From positions 1 to 36,718 of the forward strand of contig JAZDKP010000176.1 of the NCBI GenBank assembly GCA_043802925.1: 36,718 bases of DNA, written 5' to 3'. The stretch is from JAZDKP01 sp043802925. GTDB taxonomy: Bacteria; Fibrobacterota; OXYB2-FULL-49-7; JAEUSG01. Under the pieces are notes generated by a model. It was given only the letters and a program-made list of their open reading frames with translations, was not told the DNA's origin and ran no database searches. Within the stretch, counting starts at the first letter, position 1. Each line of letters starts with the position of its first letter. Both the position numbers and the translations under genes were made by a program. Positions 1 to 6,919 of this stretch are shown here, one piece after another.

Positions 1-1
1 A

Positions 2-79
2 AAAGCTATTATGGATGAAATAGCCGCGCTGGACACGGAAAGCGAGGAGATGTTGGGCAAAATCAGGAGACTGCTATGA
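2..79 (+). CDS. hsdM: HsdM C-terminal tail (partial)
   Basis: The window opens inside a frame that reads 25 residues to a TGA stop. The stop overlaps the ATG of the next gene as ATGA. The peptide is acidic, Leu/Ile-rich and ends KIRRLL, like the helical tails that close many type I DNA methyltransferase subunits. No SAM-binding or NPPF/Y motif is visible because the gene body lies outside the window. The HsdM identity is inferred mainly from hsdS and hsdR downstream; another upstream operon member is possible. Confidence 0.5.
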   Translation, partial: KAIMDEIAALDTESEEMLGKIRRLL

Positions 80-1176
80 AACTCGCGCCATCATTCTTCA
101 AAGAGATTCGGGAGCTGATTCTTTCCGCCCGCACCAGTGTTGCACGGGGTGTTGATATGGTGCAGGTTTACACCAATTTCGAAATCGGTCGGCGCATTCT
201 GCAAGAGGAACAGAAAGGCAAACAGCGTGCTGACTACGGAAAAGAGGTGATTAGGACCCTATCGATTCATCTTACTGCGGAATTTGGAAATGGGTTTTCA
301 AAGAGCAATCTTGAATACATGCGCCGTTTTTATCTGACTTACAAGCAGTGCGGATTTCAAATTGCCCAGACAGCGTCTGGGCAATCGCTTACTGCGCGAA
401 AACCCCAGACGCTGTCTGGGCAATTGCCGCAGCCCATCGATTTGCCGTTGTTATCGGAAACGCGCGCTTTTTCCCTGAGCTGGTCGCACTATGTCTTGCT
501 CCTTGGCATCAAGAATCCTGACGAACGCCGTTTTTATGAAATCGAAGCCAATAGCCAGAACTGGGCGATACGTGAACTCAAACGCCAGTACAACTCCGGG
601 CTCTACGAACGCCTGGCCCTCAGCCGCGACAAAAAGGGCATCCGTAAATTGGCTGAAGTCGGCCAGGTTATCAGCTGCCCCAAAGATCTGCTCAAGGAAC
701 CGTTGGTTCTGGAATTTCTCGGGCTCAATGAGCAAACCCGCTATTCGGAGTCCGACTTGGAATCCGCCATCATTAACCAGATTGAAAAGTTCCTGCTGGA
801 ACTGGGCAAGGGCTTCCTGTTCGAGGCCCGGCAAAAACGGTTTACGTTTGACAGCGACCATTTTTTCGTTGACCTTGTTTTTTATAATCGCCTGCTGCGC
901 TGCTATGTCCTGATTGACCTCAAACTGGGGAAACTCACCCACCAGGACCTCGGCCAGATGCAGATGTATACCAATTATTTTGACCGTCATGTCCGGGAAA
1001 GAGCTGAAAACGCCACGATTGGCATTGTCCTGTGCAAGGAGAAGAACGAGGCGTTGGTCAAAATTACCCTGCCCAAGAAGGCCAATATCCACGCCAGGGA
1101 ATATCAGCTTTATTTGCCGGGCAAGGAAGAGTTGCGGCAGAAATTGGTGGAATGGACGGGTAGGGCGCTGAGATGA
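76..1176 (+). CDS. YhcG/DUF1016 family PD-(D/E)xK nuclease
   Basis: Predicted cytoplasmic nuclease of 366 aa in the YhcG/DUF1016 family. Residues about 1-100 form the helical YhcG N-terminal domain, with a typical 'YTNFEIGRRI' start and 'SKSNLEYMRRFY'. Residues about 205-360 form the PD-(D/E)xK-like C-terminal domain, with Asp266 in 'FFVDLVFY' and Asp281-x-Lys283 in 'LIDLK' as likely metal-binding and catalytic residues. Length is normal for the family. The gene overlaps the upstream stop and the downstream hsdS start by ATGA, so it is probably translationally coupled inside the type I restriction operon. Family members are often found beside hsd genes, but their role there is poorly defined. 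A palindromic repeat pair in the interdomain linker is listed separately. The family call is firm; a defence role is inferred from context. Confidence 0.9.
   Translation: MKLAPSFFKEIRELILSARTSVARGVDMVQVYTNFEIGRRILQEEQKGKQRADYGKEVIRTLSIHLTAEFGNGFSKSNLEYMRRFYLTYKQCGFQIAQTASGQSLTARKPQTLSGQLPQPIDLPLLSETRAFSLSWSHYVLLLGIKNPDERRFYEIEANSQNWAIRELKRQYNSGLYERLALSRDKKGIRKLAEVGQVISCPKDLLKEPLVLEFLGLNEQTRYSESDLESAIINQIEKFLLELGKGFLFEARQKRFTFDSDHFFVDLVFYNRLLRCYVLIDLKLGKLTHQDLGQMQMYTNYFDRHVRERAENATIGIVLCKEKNEALVKITLPKKANIHAREYQLYLPGKEELRQKLVEWTGRALR
361..425. repeat. Palindromic repeat pair inside YhcG gene
   Basis: A perfect hairpin with 11-bp arms at 361-371 and 375-385 and loop AGC is followed by a second hairpin with 7-bp arms at 404-410 and 414-420 and loop GCT. 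The second element is the reverse complement of the first over roughly 20 nt. The pair encodes two similar peptides (QTASGQ and QTLSGQ) in the linker between the two YhcG domains, so the insertion keeps the frame. Confidence 0.8.
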
Positions 1177-2354
1177 AAAAGGGGTGGCAACAGAAAGAAA
1201 TAGGCGATTTATGCGAAGTTATTGCAGGTCAGTCGCCTGAGGGGAAATTCTACAATGCCAATGGAAAAGGGATGCCCTTTTACCAAGGAAAGAAAGACTT
1301 CGGTGATAAGTTTATTGAGCCTCCAACGACTTGGACCACTCAAATCACCAAAATCGCCCGTGAGGGTGATATTCTTATATCTGTTCGTGCTCCTGTCGGA
1401 CCAGTAAACTTCGCTACCGACGAAGTTTGCATTGGACGAGGACTGGCCGCTATTCGCAGCAGAGCTGAACTTAATAGGGATTTCATGTTTTATCAACTAA
1501 TGCACTTACAGCCCGAAATAGCTGGCAAAGAAGGAGCTGTTTTTGCCTCAATCAACAAATCCGAGATTGAAGCCTTGCCGATAGCTTTTGCGCCTCTCCC
1601 CGAACAGCAGCGCATCGTCCGTATCCTCGACGAGGCGTTTAAAGGTGTCGCCACCGCCAAGGCCAACACCGAAAAGAACCTCCAGAACGCACGCGCCATA
1701 TTCGAGAGCCATCTCCAGGCCGTGTTCACGCAGCGGGGGGAGGGGTGGGTGGAGACGCCGCTTTCAGAGATTTGTGAAATAAAACACGGTTTTGCCTTTA
1801 AAAGCAGATTTTTTTCAGATAGGGGTGACTATGTACTGTTGACGCCAGGAAACTTTTATGAATCTGGCGGGTACCGTGACCGCCGTGAAAAACAAAAATA
1901 TTATACTGGAGAGGTTCCCACGGGGTTCATTCTTTCCGAGGGTGATATGCTTGTCGCTATGACGGAGCAGGCTGCTGGTCTGCTTGGGAGTCCTATAATC
2001 GTTCCTGAAGCGGATAAATTTCTTCACAATCAGCGACTTGGTCTTGTTACGAAAAAACCTGGTGCGGCATGGACAAATGAATTCTTTTTTCATGTTTTCA
2101 ATACAGTCGCTGTTCGAAAAGCCATTCACGATAGCGCTTCTGGAGTAAAAGTACGCCACACCTCGCCGACAAAAATCAGTGAAGTTGTTGTAGCCTATCC
2201 CGAATCGCTTTCTAAGCAAAAGAGTATAGTCTCGACTCTAAGAAGCCTTCACGAAGAAACCCAGCGCCTCGCCTCCATCTACCAGCAAAAACTCGCTGCT
2301 CTGGAGGCGTTGAAGAAATCGCTGCTGCACCAGGCGTTCAGCGGGGAATTGTAG
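1173..2354 (+). CDS. hsdS: Type I restriction specificity subunit HsdS
   Basis: HsdS reads the bipartite DNA target and bridges HsdM and HsdR. The 393-aa protein has the classic layout. TRD1 spans about residues 3-135, a central conserved helix region contains 'LPEQQRIVRILDEAF' near residue 145, TRD2 spans about 190-335, and the C-terminal spacer helix ends 'LLHQAFSGEL'. Both half-subunits are complete, so two half-sites are expected. The ATG overlaps the YhcG stop (ATGA). The TRDs cannot be assigned to a recognition sequence from the text alone. The gene sits in the order hsdM, yhcG-like, hsdS, with hsdR displaced downstream by a RAYT gene. Confidence 0.95.
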   Translation: MKKGWQQKEIGDLCEVIAGQSPEGKFYNANGKGMPFYQGKKDFGDKFIEPPTTWTTQITKIAREGDILISVRAPVGPVNFATDEVCIGRGLAAIRSRAELNRDFMFYQLMHLQPEIAGKEGAVFASINKSEIEALPIAFAPLPEQQRIVRILDEAFKGVATAKANTEKNLQNARAIFESHLQAVFTQRGEGWVETPLSEICEIKHGFAFKSRFFSDRGDYVLLTPGNFYESGGYRDRREKQKYYTGEVPTGFILSEGDMLVAMTEQAAGLLGSPIIVPEADKFLHNQRLGLVTKKPGAAWTNEFFFHVFNTVAVRKAIHDSASGVKVRHTSPTKISEVVVAYPESLSKQKSIVSTLRSLHEETQRLASIYQQKLAALEALKKSLLHQAFSGEL

Positions 2355-2361
2355 GGAAAAA

Positions 2362-2511
2362 ATGAAAAAGGATTTGTCAATTCGAGTTGGTGATAAATTG
2401 TCACCAACTGAAAATAAAGGAGCCGAGTCGGTTACAAACTGTAACCAACTGAAAATGGGTGCGGTAGATGGCAAGAGGAAATATTTACTGAGCAATCGTA
2501 ATGCTATATAA
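2362..2511 (+). pseudogene. 49-aa frame, possible BRO-N-type relic
   Basis: A short frame starts with ATG 7 nt after the hsdS stop and ends just inside the RAYT start. It has a weak purine-rich leader. Its middle, 'SVTNCNQLKMGAVDGKRKYL', resembles from memory the 'TNC-x-QLK-x2-A-x-DGK' segment of BRO-N/DinD-like prophage antirepressor proteins, which sometimes accompany type I restriction operons. The rest of that domain is missing. I read it as a truncated relic left between hsdS and the RAYT gene. Two hairpin repeats cross it in different reading frames, so it could also be chance coding. No function is claimed. Confidence 0.3.
2383..2456. repeat. Tandem covarying hairpin pair upstream of RAYT gene
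   Basis: Two 33-nt direct repeats occupy 2383-2415 and 2424-2456, with a period of 41 nt. Each folds into a stem with a 3-nt loop followed by the same AACTGAAAAT tail. Copy 1 pairs 2386-2395 with 2399-2408; copy 2 pairs 2430-2436 with 2440-2446. There are five differences. They include a G-C to T-A compensatory swap (2392/2402 versus 2433/2443) and a T-G to C-G repair (2394/2400 versus 2435/2441). Confidence 0.75.
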
Positions 2512-3130
2512 AAACAAATACCGCAGTGAATCCGCGCGTCTGAGGAATTGGGATTATTCATCCAACGGGTATTATTTCGTAACCATTTGCACCCATGACA
2601 GAAAGCACCATTTTGGGACAATCAACGACGGGATGGTGGCGTTGTCTGAAATGGGCGATATCGCGGATAAATATTGGCGTGAAATTCCGGACCATTTCTC
2701 ATTCGCGCATTCGGAGGGACATGTCATCATGCCGAATCATGTTCATGGTATTGTTGAAATCGACGTGGCCGAATCCGACCGCATCTGTAGGGACGCGAAT
2801 AATCGCGTCCCTACAGATGCGGTCCCTGCGTTTGCCCCCGCCGACGCCCCCATCGCCGGCGGTATTACAAAATCGCACAACCCGATGTTGAACCCGTTTT
2901 CATTGTCAAAAATCATCCGTTGGTATAAAGGCCGTGTTGCCTTTGAGATCAACAAAAACATCCTGGCGCATGATTTTCGATGGCAGTCGCGGTTTTATGA
3001 TTCGATTCTAAAAACCGATGCCGATTTGTTCCGTGTTAAAGCATACATCGTTAATAATCCCCATAGTTGGAATAACGATGATTTATTTTCTTCAATAAAT
3101 TCAGACGCATTAACGAGTGCCACGTTATGA
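2501..3130 (+). CDS. REP-associated tyrosine transposase (RAYT, Y1 family)
   Basis: The 209-aa protein belongs to the IS200/IS605-like Y1 HUH family, RAYT branch. The N-terminus has the hallmark 'YSSNGYYFVTICT'. The metal-binding HUH motif is His80-Val-His82 in 'MPNHVHGIVE'. The C-terminal helix has 'AYIVNNP', with Tyr182 as one candidate nucleophile and the Tyr in 'RFYDS' as another. RAYTs are usually single-copy, domesticated enzymes that process palindromic REP sequences rather than moving themselves. A 48-bp palindrome interrupts the coding sequence in frame (residues 93-108), and tandem hairpins lie just upstream. Its stop overlaps the hsdR start (ATGA), so it is embedded in the restriction operon. 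No strong SD precedes the ATG. The family call is firm; activity is uncertain. Confidence 0.9.
   Translation: MLYKNKYRSESARLRNWDYSSNGYYFVTICTHDRKHHFGTINDGMVALSEMGDIADKYWREIPDHFSFAHSEGHVIMPNHVHGIVEIDVAESDRICRDANNRVPTDAVPAFAPADAPIAGGITKSHNPMLNPFSLSKIIRWYKGRVAFEINKNILAHDFRWQSRFYDSILKTDADLFRVKAYIVNNPHSWNNDDLFSSINSDALTSATL
2777..2824. repeat. 21-bp-arm palindrome inside RAYT gene
   Basis: Perfect inverted repeat with arms at 2777-2797 and 2804-2824 and loop AATAAT. The core, GTAGGGACGCG and its complement, resembles REP-like palindromes seen in many bacterial genomes. It is exactly 48 bp, starts on a codon boundary and replaces 16 codons of the RAYT gene without breaking the frame. Confidence 0.85.
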
Positions 3131-5529
3131 ACGAAGCCGAAACCCGCGCCGAACATATCGACCCCGCCCTTGCGGCGTCCGGTTGGGGCGTCGTCGAAGG
3201 CAGCAAAGTCCTGCGTGAATACCCAATCTCCCCTGGCCGTATCGAAGGTCTCGGTAGGCGGGGTAAACCGCTCTCTGCAGACTATGTGCTGGTCCACCGC
3301 AACCGCAAGTTGGCCGTGGTCGAGGCCAAGGCATGGGACGAAGGCCTGACTGAGGGTGTGGCGCAGGCTAAAAACTACGCTGAAAAGCTGGCCATCCGCT
3401 TTACCTATTCATCCAACGGACAGGGCATCTACGCCATCGACATGGAGACAGGCAAGGAGGGGAAGGTCTCGCGCTATCCCTCGCCTCAAGACCTCTGGAA
3501 CATGACATTTGCGGAGCAGAACGCATGGCGCGACCGTTTTACCGATGTGCCGTTTGAGGACAAGGGCGGTTCGCATCCGAGTCGGTATTACCAGGATATC
3601 GCCGTTGAACGGACCATACAGGCCATTGCGGATAAGCAGCAGCGTATATTGCTCACCCTGGCCACGGGAACCGGCAAGACCTTCATTGCGTTCCAGATTG
3701 CCTGGAAATTGTTTCATAGCCGTTGGAACTTAAGCTACGAGCCTTCCCGCAGGCCTCGCATCCTTTTCCTGGCTGACCGTAACATACTCGCTAACCAGGC
3801 CTACAACGCCTTCTCCGCCTTCCCAGAAGACGCCATGGTGCGGATTGCGCCCGATGAAATCCGTAAAAAGGGCAAGGTGCCGAAGAACGGCAGCCTGTTC
3901 TTCACCATATTCCAGACCTTCATGAGCGGTCCGCCCAGAGATGGCAAGCCGTTGCCCTATTTCGGTGAATACCCCAGGGACTTCTTCGACTTCATCATTA
4001 TTGACGAGTGCCACCGTGGCGGCGCGAACGATGAAAGCAACTGGCGCAGCATCATGGACTATTTCGCCCCAGCGGTCCAGCTGGGCCTTACGGCCACGCC
4101 AAAGCGCAGGGACAACATCGACACATATAAATACTTCGGCGAGCCTGTCTATGTTTACTCTCTGAAGGAAGGCATCAATGACGGCTTCCTGACGCCGTTC
4201 AAGGTGAAGGAAATTTCCACGACCCTCGATGAATATATCTATACGTCCGACGACCAGGTGGTTGAGGGTGAGGTCGAAATAGGGAAGCGCTACACCGAAA
4301 CGGATTTCAACCGAAACATCGAAATCATGGAGCGGGAAGCGCACCGTGTAAAAATATTCATGGAGCAGATTAATCAGAATGAAAAGACCCTGGTGTTCTG
4401 CGCCACTCAGGCCCATGCGCGAGCCGTACGCGACCTCGTCAATCAGATGAAGACCAGTACAGACCCGAGCTATTGCCAGCGCGTAACCGCCGATGACGGT
4501 GCCCTGGGTGAGCAGCACCTGCGCGATTTTCAGGACAACGAAAAGACCATCCCGACTATCCTGACCACCTCGCAAAAGCTGGCCACGGGTGTGGATGCCC
4601 GAAATATCCGCAATATCGTCCTGATGCGCCCGATAAACACCATCATCGAGTTTAAGCAGATTATCGGGCGCGGCACACGGCTATACGACGGCAAAGACTA
4701 TTTCACTATTTATGATTTCGTGCAGGCGCATCACCATTTCGGTGACCCTGAATGGGATGGAGAACCCGTTGAAGAGGAGGTGTGCGCGAAGTGCGGCACC
4801 CGGCCCTGTGTCTGCGAAACCAAACCCCCGCAACCCTGCTCCGTGTGCGGCAAGCGGCCCTGCGAATGCCCGAAGGGCCCTTGTGAAAAGTGCGGCAAAC
4901 AGCCCTGTGAATGTAAAAAGAAGGTCAGAGCGAAGGTGAAACTGGCCGATGGCAAGGAACGCAACATCCAGCACATGATGGCCACTACATTCTGGCATCC
5001 TGACGGAACACCCATGTCAGCCCAGCAGTTTATGGAAATGCTTTTCGGCAAACTGCCCGAGTTTTTCAAAAACGAGGTTGAACTGCGCGAAATCTGGAGC
5101 GTGCCCGAGACCCGTAAAAAGCTCCTCCAGGGACTTTCGGAAAAGGGCTTCGGCCATGAGCAACTGGCCGAGATGCAGAAAATCATCGATGCCGAGAAGA
5201 GCGATATCTTTGACGTACTGGCTCACGTGGCTTATGCCCTGCCGCCCATCACCCGTGAGGTAAGGGCGGATAAGGCCAGGATATTTATCAACACCAAGTT
5301 CAGCGTGAAGCTGCAAGCGTTCCTTGATTTTGTCCTGTCACACTACGTCAGCGTCGGGGTGGAGGAATTGGACCAGGAAAAGCTCACACCGTTGCTGCGG
5401 CTCAAGTACCATGACTCCATTGAGGACGCCATGACCGACCTGGGCAAACCTGATGAAATAGGCAAGGCGTTCAGGGGGTTTCAGAGGTATTTGTATTTTG
5501 AGAAGGCATATGTGCATCCCGATTTCTGA
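3127..5529 (+). CDS. hsdR: Type I restriction endonuclease subunit HsdR
   Basis: HsdR is the ATP-dependent translocase and nuclease of the type I complex. The 800-aa protein has an N-terminal PD-(D/E)xK nuclease (Asp52, then Glu66-Ala-Lys68 in 'VVEAKA'). Its SF2 motor has Walker A 'ATGTGKT' (residues 179-185), a DECH box (293-296), 'TATPKR', and motif VI 'QIIGRGTRL' from residue 511. The EcoEI-type C-terminal domain covers about 625-800. Between motor and C-terminal domain, residues 553-596 carry a cysteine-rich insert of three CxxCGxxPCxC-like units, probably zinc-binding. All core motifs are intact. The start overlaps the RAYT stop by ATGA, so expression is probably coupled to it. Length is at the short end of the family, as expected for the EcoEI-like group. 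Confidence 0.95.
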   Translation: MNEAETRAEHIDPALAASGWGVVEGSKVLREYPISPGRIEGLGRRGKPLSADYVLVHRNRKLAVVEAKAWDEGLTEGVAQAKNYAEKLAIRFTYSSNGQGIYAIDMETGKEGKVSRYPSPQDLWNMTFAEQNAWRDRFTDVPFEDKGGSHPSRYYQDIAVERTIQAIADKQQRILLTLATGTGKTFIAFQIAWKLFHSRWNLSYEPSRRPRILFLADRNILANQAYNAFSAFPEDAMVRIAPDEIRKKGKVPKNGSLFFTIFQTFMSGPPRDGKPLPYFGEYPRDFFDFIIIDECHRGGANDESNWRSIMDYFAPAVQLGLTATPKRRDNIDTYKYFGEPVYVYSLKEGINDGFLTPFKVKEISTTLDEYIYTSDDQVVEGEVEIGKRYTETDFNRNIEIMEREAHRVKIFMEQINQNEKTLVFCATQAHARAVRDLVNQMKTSTDPSYCQRVTADDGALGEQHLRDFQDNEKTIPTILTTSQKLATGVDARNIRNIVLMRPINTIIEFKQIIGRGTRLYDGKDYFTIYDFVQAHHHFGDPEWDGEPVEEEVCAKCGTRPCVCETKPPQPCSVCGKRPCECPKGPCEKCGKQPCECKKKVRAKVKLADGKERNIQHMMATTFWHPDGTPMSAQQFMEMLFGKLPEFFKNEVELREIWSVPETRKKLLQGLSEKGFGHEQLAEMQKIIDAEKSDIFDVLAHVAYALPPITREVRADKARIFINTKFSVKLQAFLDFVLSHYVSVGVEELDQEKLTPLLRLKYHDSIEDAMTDLGKPDEIGKAFRGFQRYLYFEKAYVHPDF

Positions 5530-5680
5530 GCGCGCCTGTTAGAGTTCACATGCCTTGTGCCGTGGTTGTGTCATGACGACCGCAGAACCTTGCGGAATCT
5601 TGCAGAAAACAAAGAGCAAACCTCGACTTTCGTCAACCGTCAATTCCGACGAAAATCAGAAAAAAATGGCTAAAATTACG

Positions 5681-5701
5681 TAGATAACGTATTTTTATCT
5701 A
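5681..5701. promoter_or_regulatory. AT-rich hairpin before tRNA-Leu
   Basis: Inverted repeat TAGATAA / TTATCTA with a 7-nt spacer, ending 3 nt before the tRNA gene. It could be part of the tRNA promoter (AT-rich -10 region) or a weak terminator for the hsd operon. The sequence does not decide between these. The rest of 5530-5680 holds only a small CCGCA/TGCGG hairpin at 5580-5595. Confidence 0.3.
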
Positions 5702-5704
5702 CTC

Positions 5705-5790
5705 GCCGGAGTGGCGGAATTGGCAGACGCACTGGACTCAAAATCCAGCGTGACTCAAATCACATACCGGTTCGACCCCGGTCTCCGGCA
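5705..5790 (+). tRNA. tRNA-Leu (anticodon CAA)
   Basis: An 86-nt class II tRNA. The acceptor stem pairs GCCGGAG (5705-5711) with CTCCGGC (5783-5789), with discriminator A. The anticodon stem CTGGA/TCCAG encloses loop CTCAAAA, giving CAA, which reads UUG. The long variable arm contains GTGA/TCAC, and the T loop TTCGACC is canonical. The 3' CCA is not encoded and must be added after transcription. Confidence 0.95.
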
Positions 5791-5864
5791 GTTTCTTTTG
5801 ATATTCTGGTCCGGCCGAATGACGGCGTGACAATAGAAGTTTTCATCCCACTCTAGAATCCGCG

Positions 5865-5887
5865 GTGTGAAATAATTATTTTCACAC
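5865..5887. promoter_or_regulatory. Inverted repeat abutting the queA start
   Basis: Perfect 8-bp arms GTGTGAAA and TTTCACAC flank TAATTAT and end 2 nt before the queA ATG. It could be an operator or an mRNA hairpin covering the initiation region. There is no SD between it and the start codon. No named regulator can be assigned. Confidence 0.45.
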
Positions 5888-5889
5888 GA

Positions 5890-6918
5890 ATGTCCCTCCC
5901 TCTATCCGATTACGACTATTTCCTGCCCGAAGCGCGTATTGCGCAACACCCCGCGGAGCGGCGCGAGGATTCCAGGCTGGCGGTGCTTTGGCCCCAAGGC
6001 CCGGTCGAACACCGCAGCTTTCCGGATTTTGTCGATTATATCTCCGAAGGCGATTGCCTGGTCCTCAACGACACCCGGGTCATTCCCGCGCGCCTGTTCG
6101 GGAAAAAGGCCACAGGCGGCAAGGCCGAAATATTCCTGCTGGAGCGTCAGAACGAAAACGAATGGATCATCATGGGCCGGCCGGGGCGATATCTGCGCGC
6201 CGGGGAAATCTTTTCCTTTGACCGCGGCATCACCGGTGAAATCCTCGAATGGATGGGAGAGGAAGGAAAACGGCGCATGCGTTTTTCCGTGACCGGGGCC
6301 GACCTTTTCAACATCGGCCGCATTCCGCTGCCGCCATATATTAATCGTGAAGCGGAAAACCGCGACACGGAACGCTATCAGACCGTTTATGCGGAAAAAG
6401 ATGGGGCCGTGGCCGCGCCCACCGCGGGCCTCCATTTTACCAATGCAATCCTGCAACGCATCATGAAAAAGGGCGTCCGGGTCATCCGCGTGACGCTTCA
6501 TGTGGGACTCGGGACTTTCCGGCCGGTATCGTGCGACGATATGACCCAACATCGGATGGAGCCCGAATGGTGTGAGGTTTCACAGGAAGCCTGCGATGCG
6601 GTCAATGCCACCCGTGCCGCCGGCAAACGCGTCTTTGCAGCAGGAACAACATCCGCCAAGGCGCTCGAGACCGCGGCCCGGGCGGGTCTGCCCCTCAAAC
6701 CCTTCCGCGGACGCTCGGACCTCTATATTCATACGCCCTTCGAGTTCCGGGCCGTGGATGCGCTTCTGACCAATTTCCATATGCCCAAATCCACGCTGCT
6801 GCTGCTGGTATCGGCCTTTGCCGGTCGCGACCGCATTCTTTCGCTTTACCGCGAGGCGCTGGAGGGGGAATACCGGTTCCTGAGCTACGGCGACGCGACC
6901 CTTCTTCTTAGAGGATGA
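5890..6918 (+). CDS. queA: QueA, tRNA ribosyltransferase-isomerase
   Basis: QueA transfers and isomerises the ribosyl moiety of SAM onto preQ1-modified tRNA (anticodon wobble position of Asp, Asn, His and Tyr tRNAs), making epoxyqueuosine in the cytoplasm. The 342-aa length is normal. Family signatures include the N-terminal 'SDYDYFLPEARIAQHPAERR', 'VLNDTRVIPARL', 'GAVAAPTAGLHFT', 'HVGLGTFRPV' and the C-terminal 'LLTNFHMPKSTLLLLVSAFAG'. The ATG lacks an SD and is preceded by a symmetric inverted repeat. The next gene begins 1 nt after its stop, suggesting co-transcription. No other queuosine genes are in the window. Confidence 0.97.
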   Translation: MSLPLSDYDYFLPEARIAQHPAERREDSRLAVLWPQGPVEHRSFPDFVDYISEGDCLVLNDTRVIPARLFGKKATGGKAEIFLLERQNENEWIIMGRPGRYLRAGEIFSFDRGITGEILEWMGEEGKRRMRFSVTGADLFNIGRIPLPPYINREAENRDTERYQTVYAEKDGAVAAPTAGLHFTNAILQRIMKKGVRVIRVTLHVGLGTFRPVSCDDMTQHRMEPEWCEVSQEACDAVNATRAAGKRVFAAGTTSAKALETAARAGLPLKPFRGRSDLYIHTPFEFRAVDALLTNFHMPKSTLLLLVSAFAGRDRILSLYREALEGEYRFLSYGDATLLLRG

Positions 6919-6919
6919 C

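Noticed and set aside
2383..2456. CRISPR array
   Set aside because: Only two repeat units, an 8-nt spacer and no cas genes; the repeats fit a hairpin pair instead.
5530..5790. tRNA-Leu as an attachment site for a genomic island carrying the restriction genes
   Set aside because: I saw no integrase and no repeated tRNA 3' end within the window.
5865..5887. CRP-type site (TGTGA...TCACA) before queA
   Set aside because: The half-sites are 11 nt apart rather than 6, so it does not fit a CRP/FNR box.
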